This document shows, in pieces, positions 16,193 through 24,802 of a DNA stretch of 64,000 nt. A program made the position numbers and the translations under genes. This DNA comes from Terriglobia bacterium (GTDB taxonomy: Bacteria; Acidobacteriota; Terriglobia; Acidiferrales; UBA7541), in contig JAIQGG010000008.1 in the NCBI GenBank assembly GCA_020072785.1, positions 23,411 to 87,410 of the forward strand, given 5' to 3'. Under the pieces are notes generated by a model that worked only from the letters and a program-made list of their open reading frames with translations, was not told where the DNA came from and made no database searches. Numbering within the stretch: position 1 is the stretch's first letter; each line of letters starts with the position of its first letter.

Positions 16193-17350
16193 TCAGGAAC
16201 CGGACTTCGGGGCGACGTGCGAGCCGTTGAGGAGCCGGAGCTGCCCGTCGGTCACCACGGTTTCGCCGGCGTGCAGCCCTGCTTCCACGATGGTTTCCCC
16301 GCCTACGGTGCGCCCCACGGTAACGTTGCGCATCTCCGCGGTGTTGTCGGGCTTGACCACGAAGACGAACGAGCCGCTCTGGCTAGTGCTGATCGCCTGC
16401 GACGGCACGACTAGGGCATGCGGCTGGGTCGTCAGCGTCAGGACCACGGTGACAAACTGCCCGGGCCACAATCGCCGCTGCGTGTTGGCAAAGGTGGCCT
16501 TCAGCCGGATCGTGCCGGTGGTGTAGTCCACGACGTTGTCCACAAAAGAGAGCGTGCCCTGTTCCGAGACATTCGGCTGATCAGGAATCATAGCCGTCAC
16601 GCGCATTTTGCGCTCGGCGTGGTAGCGCTTGACGTCGGCAAGATTCTGCTCGGGAATCGCAAACGTCACATAAATGGGCGTGATCTGGTTGATAGTCACC
16701 AGAATGGGCACGTCGTTGGCCTTGGTCAGGTTGCCGGGGCGGACCAGCACGCTGCCCGTGCGCCCGTTGATCGGCGAGCGGATTTCGCAATACTGCAGAT
16801 TCAGCCGCGCCGATTCGATGGCCGCGCGGTCGGACTGCACCACGGCTTCCTGTGCCTCGGCGTCGGCGCGTTGCGTGTCGTACTGCAGCTTGGGGACAAT
16901 GCCCTGCTCGAAGAGGTTCTGATAGCGCTCGGCCAGCACGCGCGCATTCTGCGCTTTGGCCTGGTCGCGGGCGAGATCCGCCTGCGCCTGCTTCAAGGCC
17001 ACTTCAAACGGGCGCTTGTCGATTTCGAACAGCAGCTCGCCCTTGTGGACGTCCTGGCCCTCCAGGAAATGCACAGCCATCACCGGGCCGGTCACCTGGG
17101 CCTTGATGGACACGCTGGCGAGGGCCTCCACATTCCCGATGGCGCGCAGCTCGACCGGAACGTCCTTCTCCACGGCCTGGGCGACCACCACCGGCACGGC
17201 GGGCGCTGCCGGAGCCGCGGCCTGCGGCTTCCCGCAGCCGGCAAACAACAGCGCGGCGAACCCCAGACCCACAGCGGCCAGCGCGGGGCGCCTTACGGCG
17301 GCAGGCAGCCGCCGGACATTTCGAAACAAGGTCGACCGCTTCGCGGTCAT
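16193..17350 (-). CDS. RND membrane fusion (periplasmic adaptor) lipoprotein
   Basis: 385 residues from the ATG at 17350. A hydrophobic stretch ends in LLFAGC, a lipobox with Cys near residue 39, so the protein is likely lipid-anchored. Then come the biotinyl-lipoyl-like half motifs (LEGQDVHKGELLFEID and EIRSPINGRTGSV) flanking an alpha-helical hairpin, and a beta-barrel domain (VTAMIPDQPNVSEQGTLSFVDNVVD). This is the HlyD/AcrA adaptor layout. The ATG lies inside a family A palindrome, so the first seven codons (MTAKRST) are repeat-derived; a start at 17371 is also open. The partner permease follows. Confidence 0.9.
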   Translation of the reverse strand: MTAKRSTLFRNVRRLPAAVRRPALAAVGLGFAALLFAGCGKPQAAAPAAPAVPVVVAQAVEKDVPVELRAIGNVEALASVSIKAQVTGPVMAVHFLEGQDVHKGELLFEIDKRPFEVALKQAQADLARDQAKAQNARVLAERYQNLFEQGIVPKLQYDTQRADAEAQEAVVQSDRAAIESARLNLQYCEIRSPINGRTGSVLVRPGNLTKANDVPILVTINQITPIYVTFAIPEQNLADVKRYHAERKMRVTAMIPDQPNVSEQGTLSFVDNVVDYTTGTIRLKATFANTQRRLWPGQFVTVVLTLTTQPHALVVPSQAISTSQSGSFVFVVKPDNTAEMRNVTVGRTVGGETIVEAGLHAGETVVTDGQLRLLNGSHVAPKSGS

Positions 17351-17354
17351 GCAT
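17331..17354 (-). repeat. Family A palindrome, copy 3, at a gene start
   Basis: On the minus strand: ATGCAT, then GACCGCGAAGCGGTC, then GAC. The adaptor gene's likely ATG (17350) is within it, so this repeat supplies codons 1-7. Confidence 0.85.
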
Positions 17355-17612
17355 ACGATTGAGGGCATCATCTCGTCTTGATATCGGATTCGACTTGCGT
17401 CGGGAACGGCCTGGATCTCCGTCTGGACTTCCTGCTTAACCAGCAGTCACGGGCAGAAATATTCTCCTATCGCTCTTCCTACCACATAGATGCGGCCAGC
17501 AACGAACCGGTTTCATGAAATCCGCCCCTCTATCCAAGGGGCTGACCGCTGCGCTCCGGGACGCCTGGCGCCGCGCTCGATCCTTTCTTTCGCAACCCGA
17601 TTGCGCCAGCCT

Positions 17613-17640
17613 GTAGCCCGGGCAAGCTCGTTTTCCGGGG
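17613..17640 (+). repeat. GTAG-type REP-like palindrome
   Basis: GTAG at 17613-17616 is followed by CCCGGGCAAGC and, after a short spacer, CCGGGG. It lies immediately downstream of the flavin reductase stop, in the 296-base gap between that gene and the RND operon. Confidence 0.45.
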
Positions 17641-17646
17641 TGAAGT

Positions 17647-18171
17647 TCAGGATTCCGGAGCGAGGCGTCGGTATTTGCCCCGGAAGAAGAGCAGCGGCTC
17701 CCCGCCCTGGATTTCCGCGCTTTGCACTTCGGCGACGAAGATGGTGTGATCGCCGGAAACATGTTTGGCTACCACCTGGCAGGCCATCTGCGCGATCGTC
17801 CCTTCCAGGAGTGGAATGCCGTTTTCCGTCCAACGGTAGCGGATTCCCAGCTTCTCTTCGGTTTCGAGACTCTTCTCGCTCCGCGAGAAATACCGCGAAA
17901 GGTCCTGCTGCTCCGCGGTAAGCACGGCAATGCCGAAACGTCGCTTCTTCTGCAGCAGCGGCAGCATCTTCGCCTGCTGGTCCACGCAGATCAGCACCAG
18001 CAGCGGCTCCAGGGAAACCGAAGTGAATGAATTTGCGGTCATGCCATGGACCTGGCTCCGCGGGGCCGCCCCGGAACTCGTTGTGTCCTCGACGGTAACG
18101 ACCGTGACGCCGGTGGCAAACTGCCCCACGGCGCGCCGAAACTCTTCCGGTGTCGGTGTGCGTGTGTTCAT
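17647..18171 (-). CDS. Flavin reductase-like FMN-binding split-barrel protein
   Basis: 174 residues. Matches the flavin reductase domain family (HpaC/ActVB type): FRRAVGQFATGVTVVT near the N-terminus, HGMTANSFTSVSLEPLLVLICVDQQAKM for flavin contacts, FGIAVLTAEQQDLSRYFS, and a C-terminal GGEPLLFFRGKYRRL strand. Such proteins reduce free FMN/FAD with NAD(P)H or bind FMN, often to serve a partner oxygenase. No oxygenase is adjacent. It is divergent from npdG, with 163 bases between the starts, so a link to deazaflavin redox chemistry is possible but unproven. Confidence 0.85.
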   Translation of the reverse strand: MNTRTPTPEEFRRAVGQFATGVTVVTVEDTTSSGAAPRSQVHGMTANSFTSVSLEPLLVLICVDQQAKMLPLLQKKRRFGIAVLTAEQQDLSRYFSRSEKSLETEEKLGIRYRWTENGIPLLEGTIAQMACQVVAKHVSGDHTIFVAEVQSAEIQGGEPLLFFRGKYRRLAPES

Positions 18172-18259
18172 CTGGATTTTTCACACCATACCATATCATC
18201 CGCCCCGGACGCGAAACCCGGCGCAAAACAGGCACGCGGAAGAAAACCCCGACTTCGCG

Positions 18260-18265
18260 TATAAT
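18260..18265 (+). promoter_or_regulatory. -10 hexamer upstream of npdG
   Basis: A perfect TATAAT 70 bases before the npdG ATG. No convincing -35 is visible at 16-18 bases, so this rests on the -10 only. Confidence 0.3.
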
Positions 18266-18334
18266 CGGTGATTCTTTTCACCCCGCCGCGGGCCTCTGCT
18301 GCGGCGGAGCAAAGTACAAGGGGAGAAACCCATC

Positions 18335-19012
18335 ATGTCACGCATCGTTTCCATTCTCGGCGGCACCGGACCCGAAGGTTCGGGGCTCGCTTATCGCTGG
18401 GCGCGCGCCGGCGAGCACATTGTCATCGGCTCGCGCGACGCGCAGCGCGCCGCCGAAGCCGCGCGGCAACTCAAGGCCCGCATCGGCGCCGCCGCCAGCG
18501 TGGAGGGTGCGGACAACGCCGCCGCCGTGGCCAAGGGCGACATCGTGGTGCTCACCGTGCCCTTCGCCGGCCACGCCGCGCTGCTGAAATCGCTCAAAAC
18601 CGCCTGGAAGCCCGGCGCTATCGTCATCGACACCACCGTGCCGCTGGCCGCCACTGTCGGCGGGCCTCCAACGCGCATGCTCGGGGTCTGGCAGGGTTCC
18701 GCGGCGCAGCAGACGCAGGAGCTCGTCCCCGCGGGCGTCTCCGTCGTCGCTGCGTTTCAGAACCTCGGCGCGGAGATCCTGGCCACCGATGCGCCGGTGG
18801 ATTGCGACGTTTTGGTGTGCAGCGACGACGAAAAGGCTAAGCAGGCGGCCTCCGAGCTGGCGCTGAAGATTCCCGGCGCGCGCGCGCTCAACGGCGGCAA
18901 ACTGGAAAACGCGCGCATCGTGGAATCGCTGACCGCGCTGCTGATCGGGTTGAATATCCGTTACAAAGTGCACAGCGCGGGGATTCGCTTTACCGGACTG
19001 CCGGTGAAGTAG
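18335..19012 (+). CDS. npdG: F420-dependent NADP reductase (NADPH:F420 oxidoreductase)
   Basis: 225 residues. The N-terminal Rossmann motif reads SILGGTGPEGSGLAYRWARAG and is followed by IGSRDAQRAAEAA, the arginine-containing loop that selects NADP. FQNLGAEILATD and the closing NIRYKVHSAGIRFTG fit Fno/NpdG proteins. The enzyme passes hydride between NADPH and the 5-deazaflavin F420. A strong ribosome-binding site (AAGGGGAG) lies upstream. Its TAG stop shares a base with a family A palindrome. Placed tail to tail with cofD, it closes a block that both makes and reduces F420. Confidence 0.9.
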   Translation: MSRIVSILGGTGPEGSGLAYRWARAGEHIVIGSRDAQRAAEAARQLKARIGAAASVEGADNAAAVAKGDIVVLTVPFAGHAALLKSLKTAWKPGAIVIDTTVPLAATVGGPPTRMLGVWQGSAAQQTQELVPAGVSVVAAFQNLGAEILATDAPVDCDVLVCSDDEKAKQAASELALKIPGARALNGGKLENARIVESLTALLIGLNIRYKVHSAGIRFTGLPVK

Positions 19013-19062
19013 TTGACCGCTTTGCGGTCACGCATGAAGTTGATCGCTTCGCGGCCGCGCAC
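19012..19062 (-). repeat. Family A palindromes, copies 4 and 5 in tandem
   Basis: Copy 4 (19012-19035): core loop AAA, with ATGCGT and AAC flanks read on the minus strand. Copy 5 (19039-19062) is diverged but keeps CGCTTCGCGG. They fill the whole 54-base gap between the convergent npdG and cofD stops. Confidence 0.8.
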
Positions 19063-19066
19063 CACG

Positions 19067-20038
19067 TTATAACGCGAGGAGCGCGCGGGCGAGTTTGCGC
19101 TTCTGCGCCAGCGTGCTCATCACCGTGGGGATCACCGCTACCTCCATCCCCAGCGAGCGGATCGAGGTAGCCTGCGCCCGGTCCGCGGGATCCACCACAA
19201 ACGTACCCGTGAAATCGGCGTAGAGCCGCGCCACCCCGCGCGCGGAAACTTCGTAGCCCAGTTGCGCCAGCATGCGGTCTGAGGGGCCCTTCAGCGACTT
19301 CCCCCCGACGATCGGGCACACCGCGACCACGTCCTTCTTGCGCGCCTGCAGCGCCTCGCGCACTCCCCGCACCGCCAGGATTGGTCCGATGCTGATCAGC
19401 GGATTGCTCGGGCAGATGATGATCCGCTGCGCCTCGCGAATGGCTTCCAGCACGCCCGGGGCGGGCGCAGCAGTTTCCACGTTTTCGAAGCGGATGCCGC
19501 GCACCACCGGCTCGGCGCGGCGTTTCACCAGATACTCCTGAAAGTGCAGCGGCCCCTCGTTCGAATCGATGATCGTGGGCACCGGCTGGTTGGACATCGG
19601 CAGGATGCGCGACTTCACTCCCAGCGCGAGGCGGATCGCCTGGGCCGCCTCGGCCAGCGTCCTCCCCTCGGCGAGCAGCGCGGTGCGGTGGAGGTGCGTG
19701 GCGAGATCGCGGTCGCCGAGGTTGAACCATCCCTCGCGGCCGTACGCGCGCAGCCGCTCCAGCACGTGAAATGTCTCCGCCGGAAAGCCCCAGCCCTTGG
19801 CCGCGTCCACGATCCCGGCCAGCGTGTAGGTGACGATGTCCAGGTCCGGCGAGATGCGCAGCCCGTGCAGGACGATGTCGTCGCCCGTATTCACAATGAC
19901 GTCCAGCTTGACCGGGTCGCACACCGCATACAGCCCGAGCAGAAGCTTCGAGGCGCCCACGCCGCCAGCCAGCGCGGCAAGTTTCAGGGATGGCCGCCGC
20001 GCCCGCGGCACTTTTTTCCTCCCGGAGACGCCGCTCAT
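19067..20038 (-). CDS. cofD: 2-phospho-L-lactate (or phosphoenolpyruvate) transferase CofD/FbiA
   Basis: 323 residues. LAGGVGASKLLLGLY is the family's N-terminal glycine loop. VNTGDDIVLHGLRISPDLD carries the conserved aspartates around the metal and Fo site, and GWFNLGDRDLATHLHRT and the ICPSNPLISIGPIL segment are diagnostic. The enzyme joins the lactyl or enolpyruvyl phosphate moiety to Fo, giving F420-0 or its dehydro form. The ATG overlaps the cofG TGA by four bases, so the two are translationally coupled. cofC/fbiD, which makes its activated donor, is not in the window. Confidence 0.93.
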   Translation of the reverse strand: MSGVSGRKKVPRARRPSLKLAALAGGVGASKLLLGLYAVCDPVKLDVIVNTGDDIVLHGLRISPDLDIVTYTLAGIVDAAKGWGFPAETFHVLERLRAYGREGWFNLGDRDLATHLHRTALLAEGRTLAEAAQAIRLALGVKSRILPMSNQPVPTIIDSNEGPLHFQEYLVKRRAEPVVRGIRFENVETAAPAPGVLEAIREAQRIIICPSNPLISIGPILAVRGVREALQARKKDVVAVCPIVGGKSLKGPSDRMLAQLGYEVSARGVARLYADFTGTFVVDPADRAQATSIRSLGMEVAVIPTVMSTLAQKRKLARALLAL

Positions 20039-21291
20039 GCCTTCCCCTGTACTACGGGCGTGCCACCCCGCAGGGCCACGGCGTCTTCGCGCGCGTAGCC
20101 CTCGCCATCTGTAAGGCGCAGCGCGCGCTCGCGCACGGCTGGCGCGAGAAACTCCGGGCGCGCCAGATACTCGGGATAGAGCGCCAGGCGCTCGCGCAGT
20201 GTGAAGCCGCGCGCCGCGCTCTCCTGGTGCAGGCGCGCGATCTGCGGCCAGGCCGCTTCGGGATTGATGAAGTCGCGCGTCACCGGCGAAATGCCGCCCC
20301 AGTCGTTGATCCCGGCATCGAGCAAGCGCGGAAAATCGCCGTAGCTGAGGTTGGGCGGCGCCTGCAGGTTCATCTCCTCGCCGAGCACCAGGCGCGCGAT
20401 GGCTACCGTGCGCAGCATCTCCTCAAGCGTGGGATCGGGGTGCCCGGCCATGGGAATATCGGGCTTGGCGCGAAAATTCTGCACGATCACTTCCTGGATG
20501 TGGCCGTAGCGCTCGTGCAGCGCGCGGATCGCCAGCAGCGAATTCACGCGCTCTTCCGGCGTCTCGCCGATGCCGATGAGAATCCCCGTGGTAAAGGCCA
20601 TGGAGAGCCGCCCCGCCTCTTCGATCGTGCGCAGCCGTACCGCGGGAACCTTGTCCGGGGCCTCCGCGTGCGGGCCGCCGTCGCGCACTAGCCGCGGACT
20701 GACGTTTTCCAGCATCAGGCCGACGCTGGCGTTCGATGCGCGCAGGCGCTCCAGCGCCGCGCGGTCCATCACCCCGGGATTGGCGTGCGGCAACAGGCCG
20801 GTTTCCTCCAGCACCAGCTCGCACATCGCCGCAAGGTAATCGAGCGTGCGCGCAAAGCCCTGCCCGCGCAGAAACTCGCGCGCCTCGGGAAAGATGCGCT
20901 CCGGCTGGTCGCCCAGGCTGAAGAGCGCCTCCTTGCAGCCGGCCTCCCGCGCGGCCTCCGCCGCGGACAGGACTTCCTCCGGGGTCATGAAGTGCGCACC
21001 GGGCTCGCCGGGATCTTTGCGGAAGGTGCAGTAGCTGCAGTAATCGCGGCAAAGCGTGGTCAGCGGAAGGAACACCTTTTTCGAAAAGGTGACGATGCGG
21101 CCCTTGCGCCGCGCGCGCACCTGGGACGCCGCGCGCAGCAGCTCTTCCGTGGGCGCCTGCGTGTAGAGAAACAGCGCCGCCTCGCGCGCCAGTCCGCGGC
21201 CTTCGCAGGCGCGCGCCAGGGCGGCATCCAGTGTTTGCTGATCCGCCGGCTTGGCGCCCGGCTGCGCTCCGTTTTGCAGACCCGTATTCAT
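20035..21291 (-). CDS. cofG: 7,8-didemethyl-8-hydroxy-5-deazariboflavin synthase subunit CofG
   Basis: 418 residues from the ATG at 21291. A radical SAM CxxxCxxC cluster is present in CRDYCSYCTFRKD at about residue 80. FSLGDQPERIFPEA, LLPHANPGVMD, MLENVSPRL and QEVIVQNFRAKP are typical of CofG and of the N-terminal half of actinobacterial FbiC. With CofH it builds the deazaflavin Fo from tyrosine and a ribityl pyrimidine. No cofH lies here and the protein is too short to be an FbiC fusion, so CofH must be encoded elsewhere. It starts 10 bases after the cofE stop. Confidence 0.95.
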   Translation of the reverse strand: MNTGLQNGAQPGAKPADQQTLDAALARACEGRGLAREAALFLYTQAPTEELLRAASQVRARRKGRIVTFSKKVFLPLTTLCRDYCSYCTFRKDPGEPGAHFMTPEEVLSAAEAAREAGCKEALFSLGDQPERIFPEAREFLRGQGFARTLDYLAAMCELVLEETGLLPHANPGVMDRAALERLRASNASVGLMLENVSPRLVRDGGPHAEAPDKVPAVRLRTIEEAGRLSMAFTTGILIGIGETPEERVNSLLAIRALHERYGHIQEVIVQNFRAKPDIPMAGHPDPTLEEMLRTVAIARLVLGEEMNLQAPPNLSYGDFPRLLDAGINDWGGISPVTRDFINPEAAWPQIARLHQESAARGFTLRERLALYPEYLARPEFLAPAVRERALRLTDGEGYAREDAVALRGGTPVVQGKA

Positions 21292-21301
21292 CCCATCTCG
21301 T

Positions 21302-22096
21302 TCAGCGGAAGAGGTCCTCGCGCGCCGGGCGGATGATCTTCGCCGCGGGCTCCGACGCCGGCGCAAACGGATATCCGCGGATGACCACCGCCGGCACGCC
21401 CTCGGCCTTGCCCATCAGCAGCCCGGCCGCGGCGGCCAGTTCATCGGCCACCGCCAGAATCGTAGCATGCAGGCGCTTGCCGGTGCGGTCCCGCTCCCCG
21501 CGCAGGTCGCGCAGCACCGGGAGCCCCGCGGCGCCGATAGCCACGTTCACCAGGCCTAACCGCCAGGCGCGGCCAAAGGTGTCGCTAATGATCACCGCGA
21601 CGCGTTTCTTGGTGCGCTTGCGCAGGGCCGCGGCCAGCCGCTTTGCCGAAGCGTCCGGGTCCCGCGGCAGCAGGGACACCACATTGCGCCCCGGCACGTT
21701 GGAACGGTCCACCCCGGCATTGGCGCAGACGAAGCCGTGGTGCGTCTCCACAATCAGCGCATGCGGGCTTTCGCGCACGATGCGCCGCGTCTCGCTCAGC
21801 ACCACCTCGACAAACCGCGGATCGCTGTGCAGCGTCTTGCCCAGCGCGCGCGCCGCCGCGGACGGCCGCACCTGCGCCAGCGCCACGATGCACCCCTCGG
21901 CCTTGGAAACGATCTTCTGCGCCACGACCAAAACGTCGCCGTCTTCGAACGCCAGTCCTTGTTTCCGGGCGGCGCCGGCGATCGCGCTGGCCAGATCATC
22001 GCCCTTGCGGATCTCGGGCATCCCCGGCAAAGCAAGGAGCTGCACGGTGTCTTTCGGCCGGAGACCGGCGGCAACAGGTTTGATGGGTGCGCGCAT
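21302..22096 (-). CDS. cofE: Coenzyme F420:L-glutamate ligase CofE
   Basis: 264 residues from the ATG at 22096 (MRAPIKP). Family motifs: VQLLALPGMPEIRKGDDLA, DGDVLVVAQKIVSKAEGC, ETHHGFVCANAGVDRSNV, VIISDTFGRAWRLGLVNVAIG. The enzyme adds glutamates to F420-0 using GTP. It has only the ligase domain and lacks the C-terminal FMN domain of mycobacterial FbiB, as in archaeal CofE. First gene of the cofE-cofG-cofD unit. The frame stays open far upstream but only through low-complexity sequence. Confidence 0.93.
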   Translation of the reverse strand: MRAPIKPVAAGLRPKDTVQLLALPGMPEIRKGDDLASAIAGAARKQGLAFEDGDVLVVAQKIVSKAEGCIVALAQVRPSAAARALGKTLHSDPRFVEVVLSETRRIVRESPHALIVETHHGFVCANAGVDRSNVPGRNVVSLLPRDPDASAKRLAAALRKRTKKRVAVIISDTFGRAWRLGLVNVAIGAAGLPVLRDLRGERDRTGKRLHATILAVADELAAAAGLLMGKAEGVPAVVIRGYPFAPASEPAAKIIRPAREDLFR

Positions 22097-22299
22097 GGCA
22101 AAGAACAAAATTGTACGCGAGCGGCGGGCGCAATTCACGCGGGAAAGCGGGCGCGAAAAACAAAACGGACGAAGCGCCGGTTGAACGTCCGGCGCCTCGT
22201 CCGCTTGGCTCGCGGGCTCGGCCAGTGGGACAGACACTGCTTCTGAGCGAAGTTGCAGCATTCCGGTCTGTCGCGTCTCCTCTGCGCGCCAGACCGCAG

Positions 22300-22326
22300 G
22301 AGCACAGCCAGGAATGCCTGTCCTAC
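22300..22326 (-). repeat. REP-like palindrome ending in CTAC at a gene 3' end
   Basis: CAGG-AATG-CCTG followed by TCCTAC (CTAC at 22323-22326), overlapping the stop codon of the first FecR/DUF6600-type gene. A weaker inverted repeat lies nearby (GACAGACAC...GTCTGTC, 22228-22270). Confidence 0.35.
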
Positions 22327-24530
22327 CGGTTGTCCTTGCGCTCGGAAGCCGGCGGCTTTTCCTTCTGCTTTTCCTTCTGTTTTTCCTGAGCCTTGTTCTT
22401 CTGCTGCTCTTTCTGCCGCTCCTTCTGCTGCTGACGTTGTGCCTGCTGGTCCAGCTTCTGCCGCTCGCGTTGCTGGCGTTCTTGCAGCTTCTCCTGTTCC
22501 TGCTGATGCTTCTGCTCCAGCCGCCGCTGCTGCTCCTCGTACTTCTGCCGTTCCCGCGTTTCACGTTCGATCTGCTGCGGGGGCTTCGGCGGACGGTCCA
22601 CACGCTCGCTCGGCCGCGGCTGCTGCGGGCGCTCCTGGCTTCGGACCGGGGGAGGTGGCGCCGGCGTTACGGGCTTCTCCGGCTGTGCGGGCCTTGCTGC
22701 TTCGGGCTGTGCCGGCGGAGTCGGAGCCATTGGACGCTGCGCCGCGGGCGGCCGGCCCTCACGGATGCGCTCCGAGGGAGGTGGCTCCTGTGGTGCTGGT
22801 CTCTCCGGCTGCGCGGGCCTTGCCGTTTCGGGCTGCGCGGGTTGTATGGGAGCTTCCGGCGGCTTCACGGGCGGCTTCACCGGTGGCCTCGCCTGCGGCA
22901 TCTCCCTCTGTTCCGGCCTCCTGGGCCGCGGCCGTGCCACCTTCTCTACCGGGACGGGCTTCGGAGCGGGCGGAGCGACGCGGACATTGGGGCGTGGAGC
23001 CTGCTGTTCAGCCGCCGGGCGCAGTCTCCTCATCTCTTCCGGATCGAGCGGCCGGCCTTGATTCGTCTGAAGCGCCTTTTGCTGCGCGGTGAACGGCACA
23101 GGCCGCGGCGGAGGCGGCGTCTTGGCGACCACCTCGCGATTCTGCAGCCTGGCAGGCGGCCGTGCCACGTTCGCTCCTTCCGCGCCTGCGCCGAAAACGC
23201 TCCTCTGCTCTGGCGCAATTGCGGCCCCCGGGCTCACCGGAGCCGACCTGATCTCTCGCTCGTTCACGCGCACGGCATTCCGGGACACCGGCTGCGCCGA
23301 AGCAAATACGTTCCGCGGCACGGCCGTCACCGCCCCGGGCGCGTCCCGGTTCACGTAGTGGATATCCATCACCTTCTTCGCCGTGTAGTTGTTATAGACA
23401 TTCGTGACATAAACGTTGTTGACCGTCGTGTTCGTCACGTTGACGTTCGTCACGTAGGTGCGGCTCACCCGGTACGGCGGAATATAGACTTCCCGCGGGC
23501 CCAGTGGGAACCACGCCACTCCCCCGCCACGCCCAAACGTCAGCGTCAAGCTGAAGCGCGGTCCGCCCACCCAGGCGACCAGCGCGGGCGCGTACACCGG
23601 CCGCGCCACATGCGGGCAAGGTATCCAGCCCCAGCGGCCGCGCCAATGGACCCAGCGGCCATAGTGGAACGGTGCAAATCCCCACGGCGCGTCATCCACC
23701 CAGGTCCAGCCCCAGGGCCAGATCCACACCCAGTGGCCGAAGCGATACGGCGCCCAGCCAACGGCGACCGTGGTGGGCATCCAGATGTACCCGTAGTCGG
23801 GCGCCGTCACCCACTCGCCGTATTCGTCCAGATCTTCGTAGCCGATCACGTCGCGGGAAACGTAGCGCGTGGAGAGCGCGCGATCCTCGCGGCGATCCCG
23901 GTCGCGGCACCACTCGTCGAAATCATCGTAGCCGCCCGCGTCATCCACGTCGGCCGTCAATTGCTCCGTGCCGGTAAAGGTGGCCCGCTGATCGGCATGC
24001 ACGGTAAGCGCCTGGCCGCCCCCGGTCATTTCGCCATCGCCGTCGCGCACGGTGATGATGGTCGCATCGCCGGTTTCATTTACCTCAATGCGGTATTCGC
24101 CGGGTCGCAGGAGTGAGAACGCCAGATTGGGCGTATCCACCTCAAACATCTCGTCGGGATCGAGCTGCCGCAGACGCACGCTGATGACGCCTTCGGTCAA
24201 GCGGATCTGCACAATGCGGTCGGTCAAATTCAGGAAACTGAAACCCGTTTCGCCTTTCAGCCGGATCGCTGCGGAACCCATGTGCAGCTCGGCGCGCGCG
24301 TCCCGGTCGGTCCAGAGCTTGTCCCCGGTCGTGATCGGCCGATTGACGACTGCGGAGACCCAATCGTCGGTCCCCGCCGGTTGGAATGATATTTGACCTT
24401 TGGTGTAGCTCAGCCGGGCTATGCGGCCGGGAGGATCATCTACGTCAGCCGCAGCGCGCTGCGGTGTCAGAAGGACCACAGCCAGCGCCACGCCGAGCAG
24501 GCTTGCCCATTTCCACAGGTGCTTCCTCAT
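22323..24530 (-). CDS. FecR-domain/DUF6600-type envelope protein with proline- and lysine-rich tail (paralogue 1)
   Basis: 735 residues from MRKHLWKW (start near 24530). Signal peptide, then a FecR-like domain (residues ~30-160: VNRPITTGDKLWTDRDARAEL and DTPNLAFSLLRPGEYRIEV). A tryptophan/tyrosine-rich module follows (WAPYRFGHWVWIWPWGW, GFAPFHYGRWVHWRG, PVYAPALVAWVGG) that fits DUF6600. An N/T/V-rich stretch (VTNVNVTNTTVNNVYV) leads into ~330 residues of proline-rich and finally E/Q/K/R-rich coiled sequence. FecR proteins normally relay signals to ECF sigma factors, but no sigma gene is adjacent. Function unknown; probably periplasmic or surface. Paralogous to the next gene upstream. Confidence 0.75.
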   Translation of the reverse strand: MRKHLWKWASLLGVALAVVLLTPQRAAADVDDPPGRIARLSYTKGQISFQPAGTDDWVSAVVNRPITTGDKLWTDRDARAELHMGSAAIRLKGETGFSFLNLTDRIVQIRLTEGVISVRLRQLDPDEMFEVDTPNLAFSLLRPGEYRIEVNETGDATIITVRDGDGEMTGGGQALTVHADQRATFTGTEQLTADVDDAGGYDDFDEWCRDRDRREDRALSTRYVSRDVIGYEDLDEYGEWVTAPDYGYIWMPTTVAVGWAPYRFGHWVWIWPWGWTWVDDAPWGFAPFHYGRWVHWRGRWGWIPCPHVARPVYAPALVAWVGGPRFSLTLTFGRGGGVAWFPLGPREVYIPPYRVSRTYVTNVNVTNTTVNNVYVTNVYNNYTAKKVMDIHYVNRDAPGAVTAVPRNVFASAQPVSRNAVRVNEREIRSAPVSPGAAIAPEQRSVFGAGAEGANVARPPARLQNREVVAKTPPPPRPVPFTAQQKALQTNQGRPLDPEEMRRLRPAAEQQAPRPNVRVAPPAPKPVPVEKVARPRPRRPEQREMPQARPPVKPPVKPPEAPIQPAQPETARPAQPERPAPQEPPPSERIREGRPPAAQRPMAPTPPAQPEAARPAQPEKPVTPAPPPPVRSQERPQQPRPSERVDRPPKPPQQIERETRERQKYEEQQRRLEQKHQQEQEKLQERQQRERQKLDQQAQRQQQKERQKEQQKNKAQEKQKEKQKEKPPASERKDNR

Positions 24531-24750
24531 TTTGACTCCCCTCACGGCCCCTCCGGTCAGCTTCCCGAGGAGCCGCACGGCTCCGTCTGCTTCTCCAACG
24601 AATTTGGTATGGGGCCGCCGCGCGCGTCCGGAGCCGGCGTCCTGCGGCAAGATGCCCTTACGCCGTCAGCATACTCCTGTTCATACCAACACGCAGTGGG
24701 ACAAAGAGTTGTGGGTGCATCGGGAGGTGGATTCGGGTTCAAGGGACCCG

Positions 24751-24781
24751 CCAGAGGCCCCCGGGGACCGGGGGCCTCTGG
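24751..24781 (-). other. Strong 14-bp hairpin between two paralogous genes
   Basis: CCAGAGGCCCCCGG and its exact reverse complement flank a GGA triloop, 21 bases after the stop of the upstream paralogue. There is no T-run on either side, so it is not a standard intrinsic terminator. It could protect the 3' end or limit read-through. Confidence 0.6.
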
Positions 24782-24802
24782 AGAAGCTGGCTATCCGTTA
24801 CT

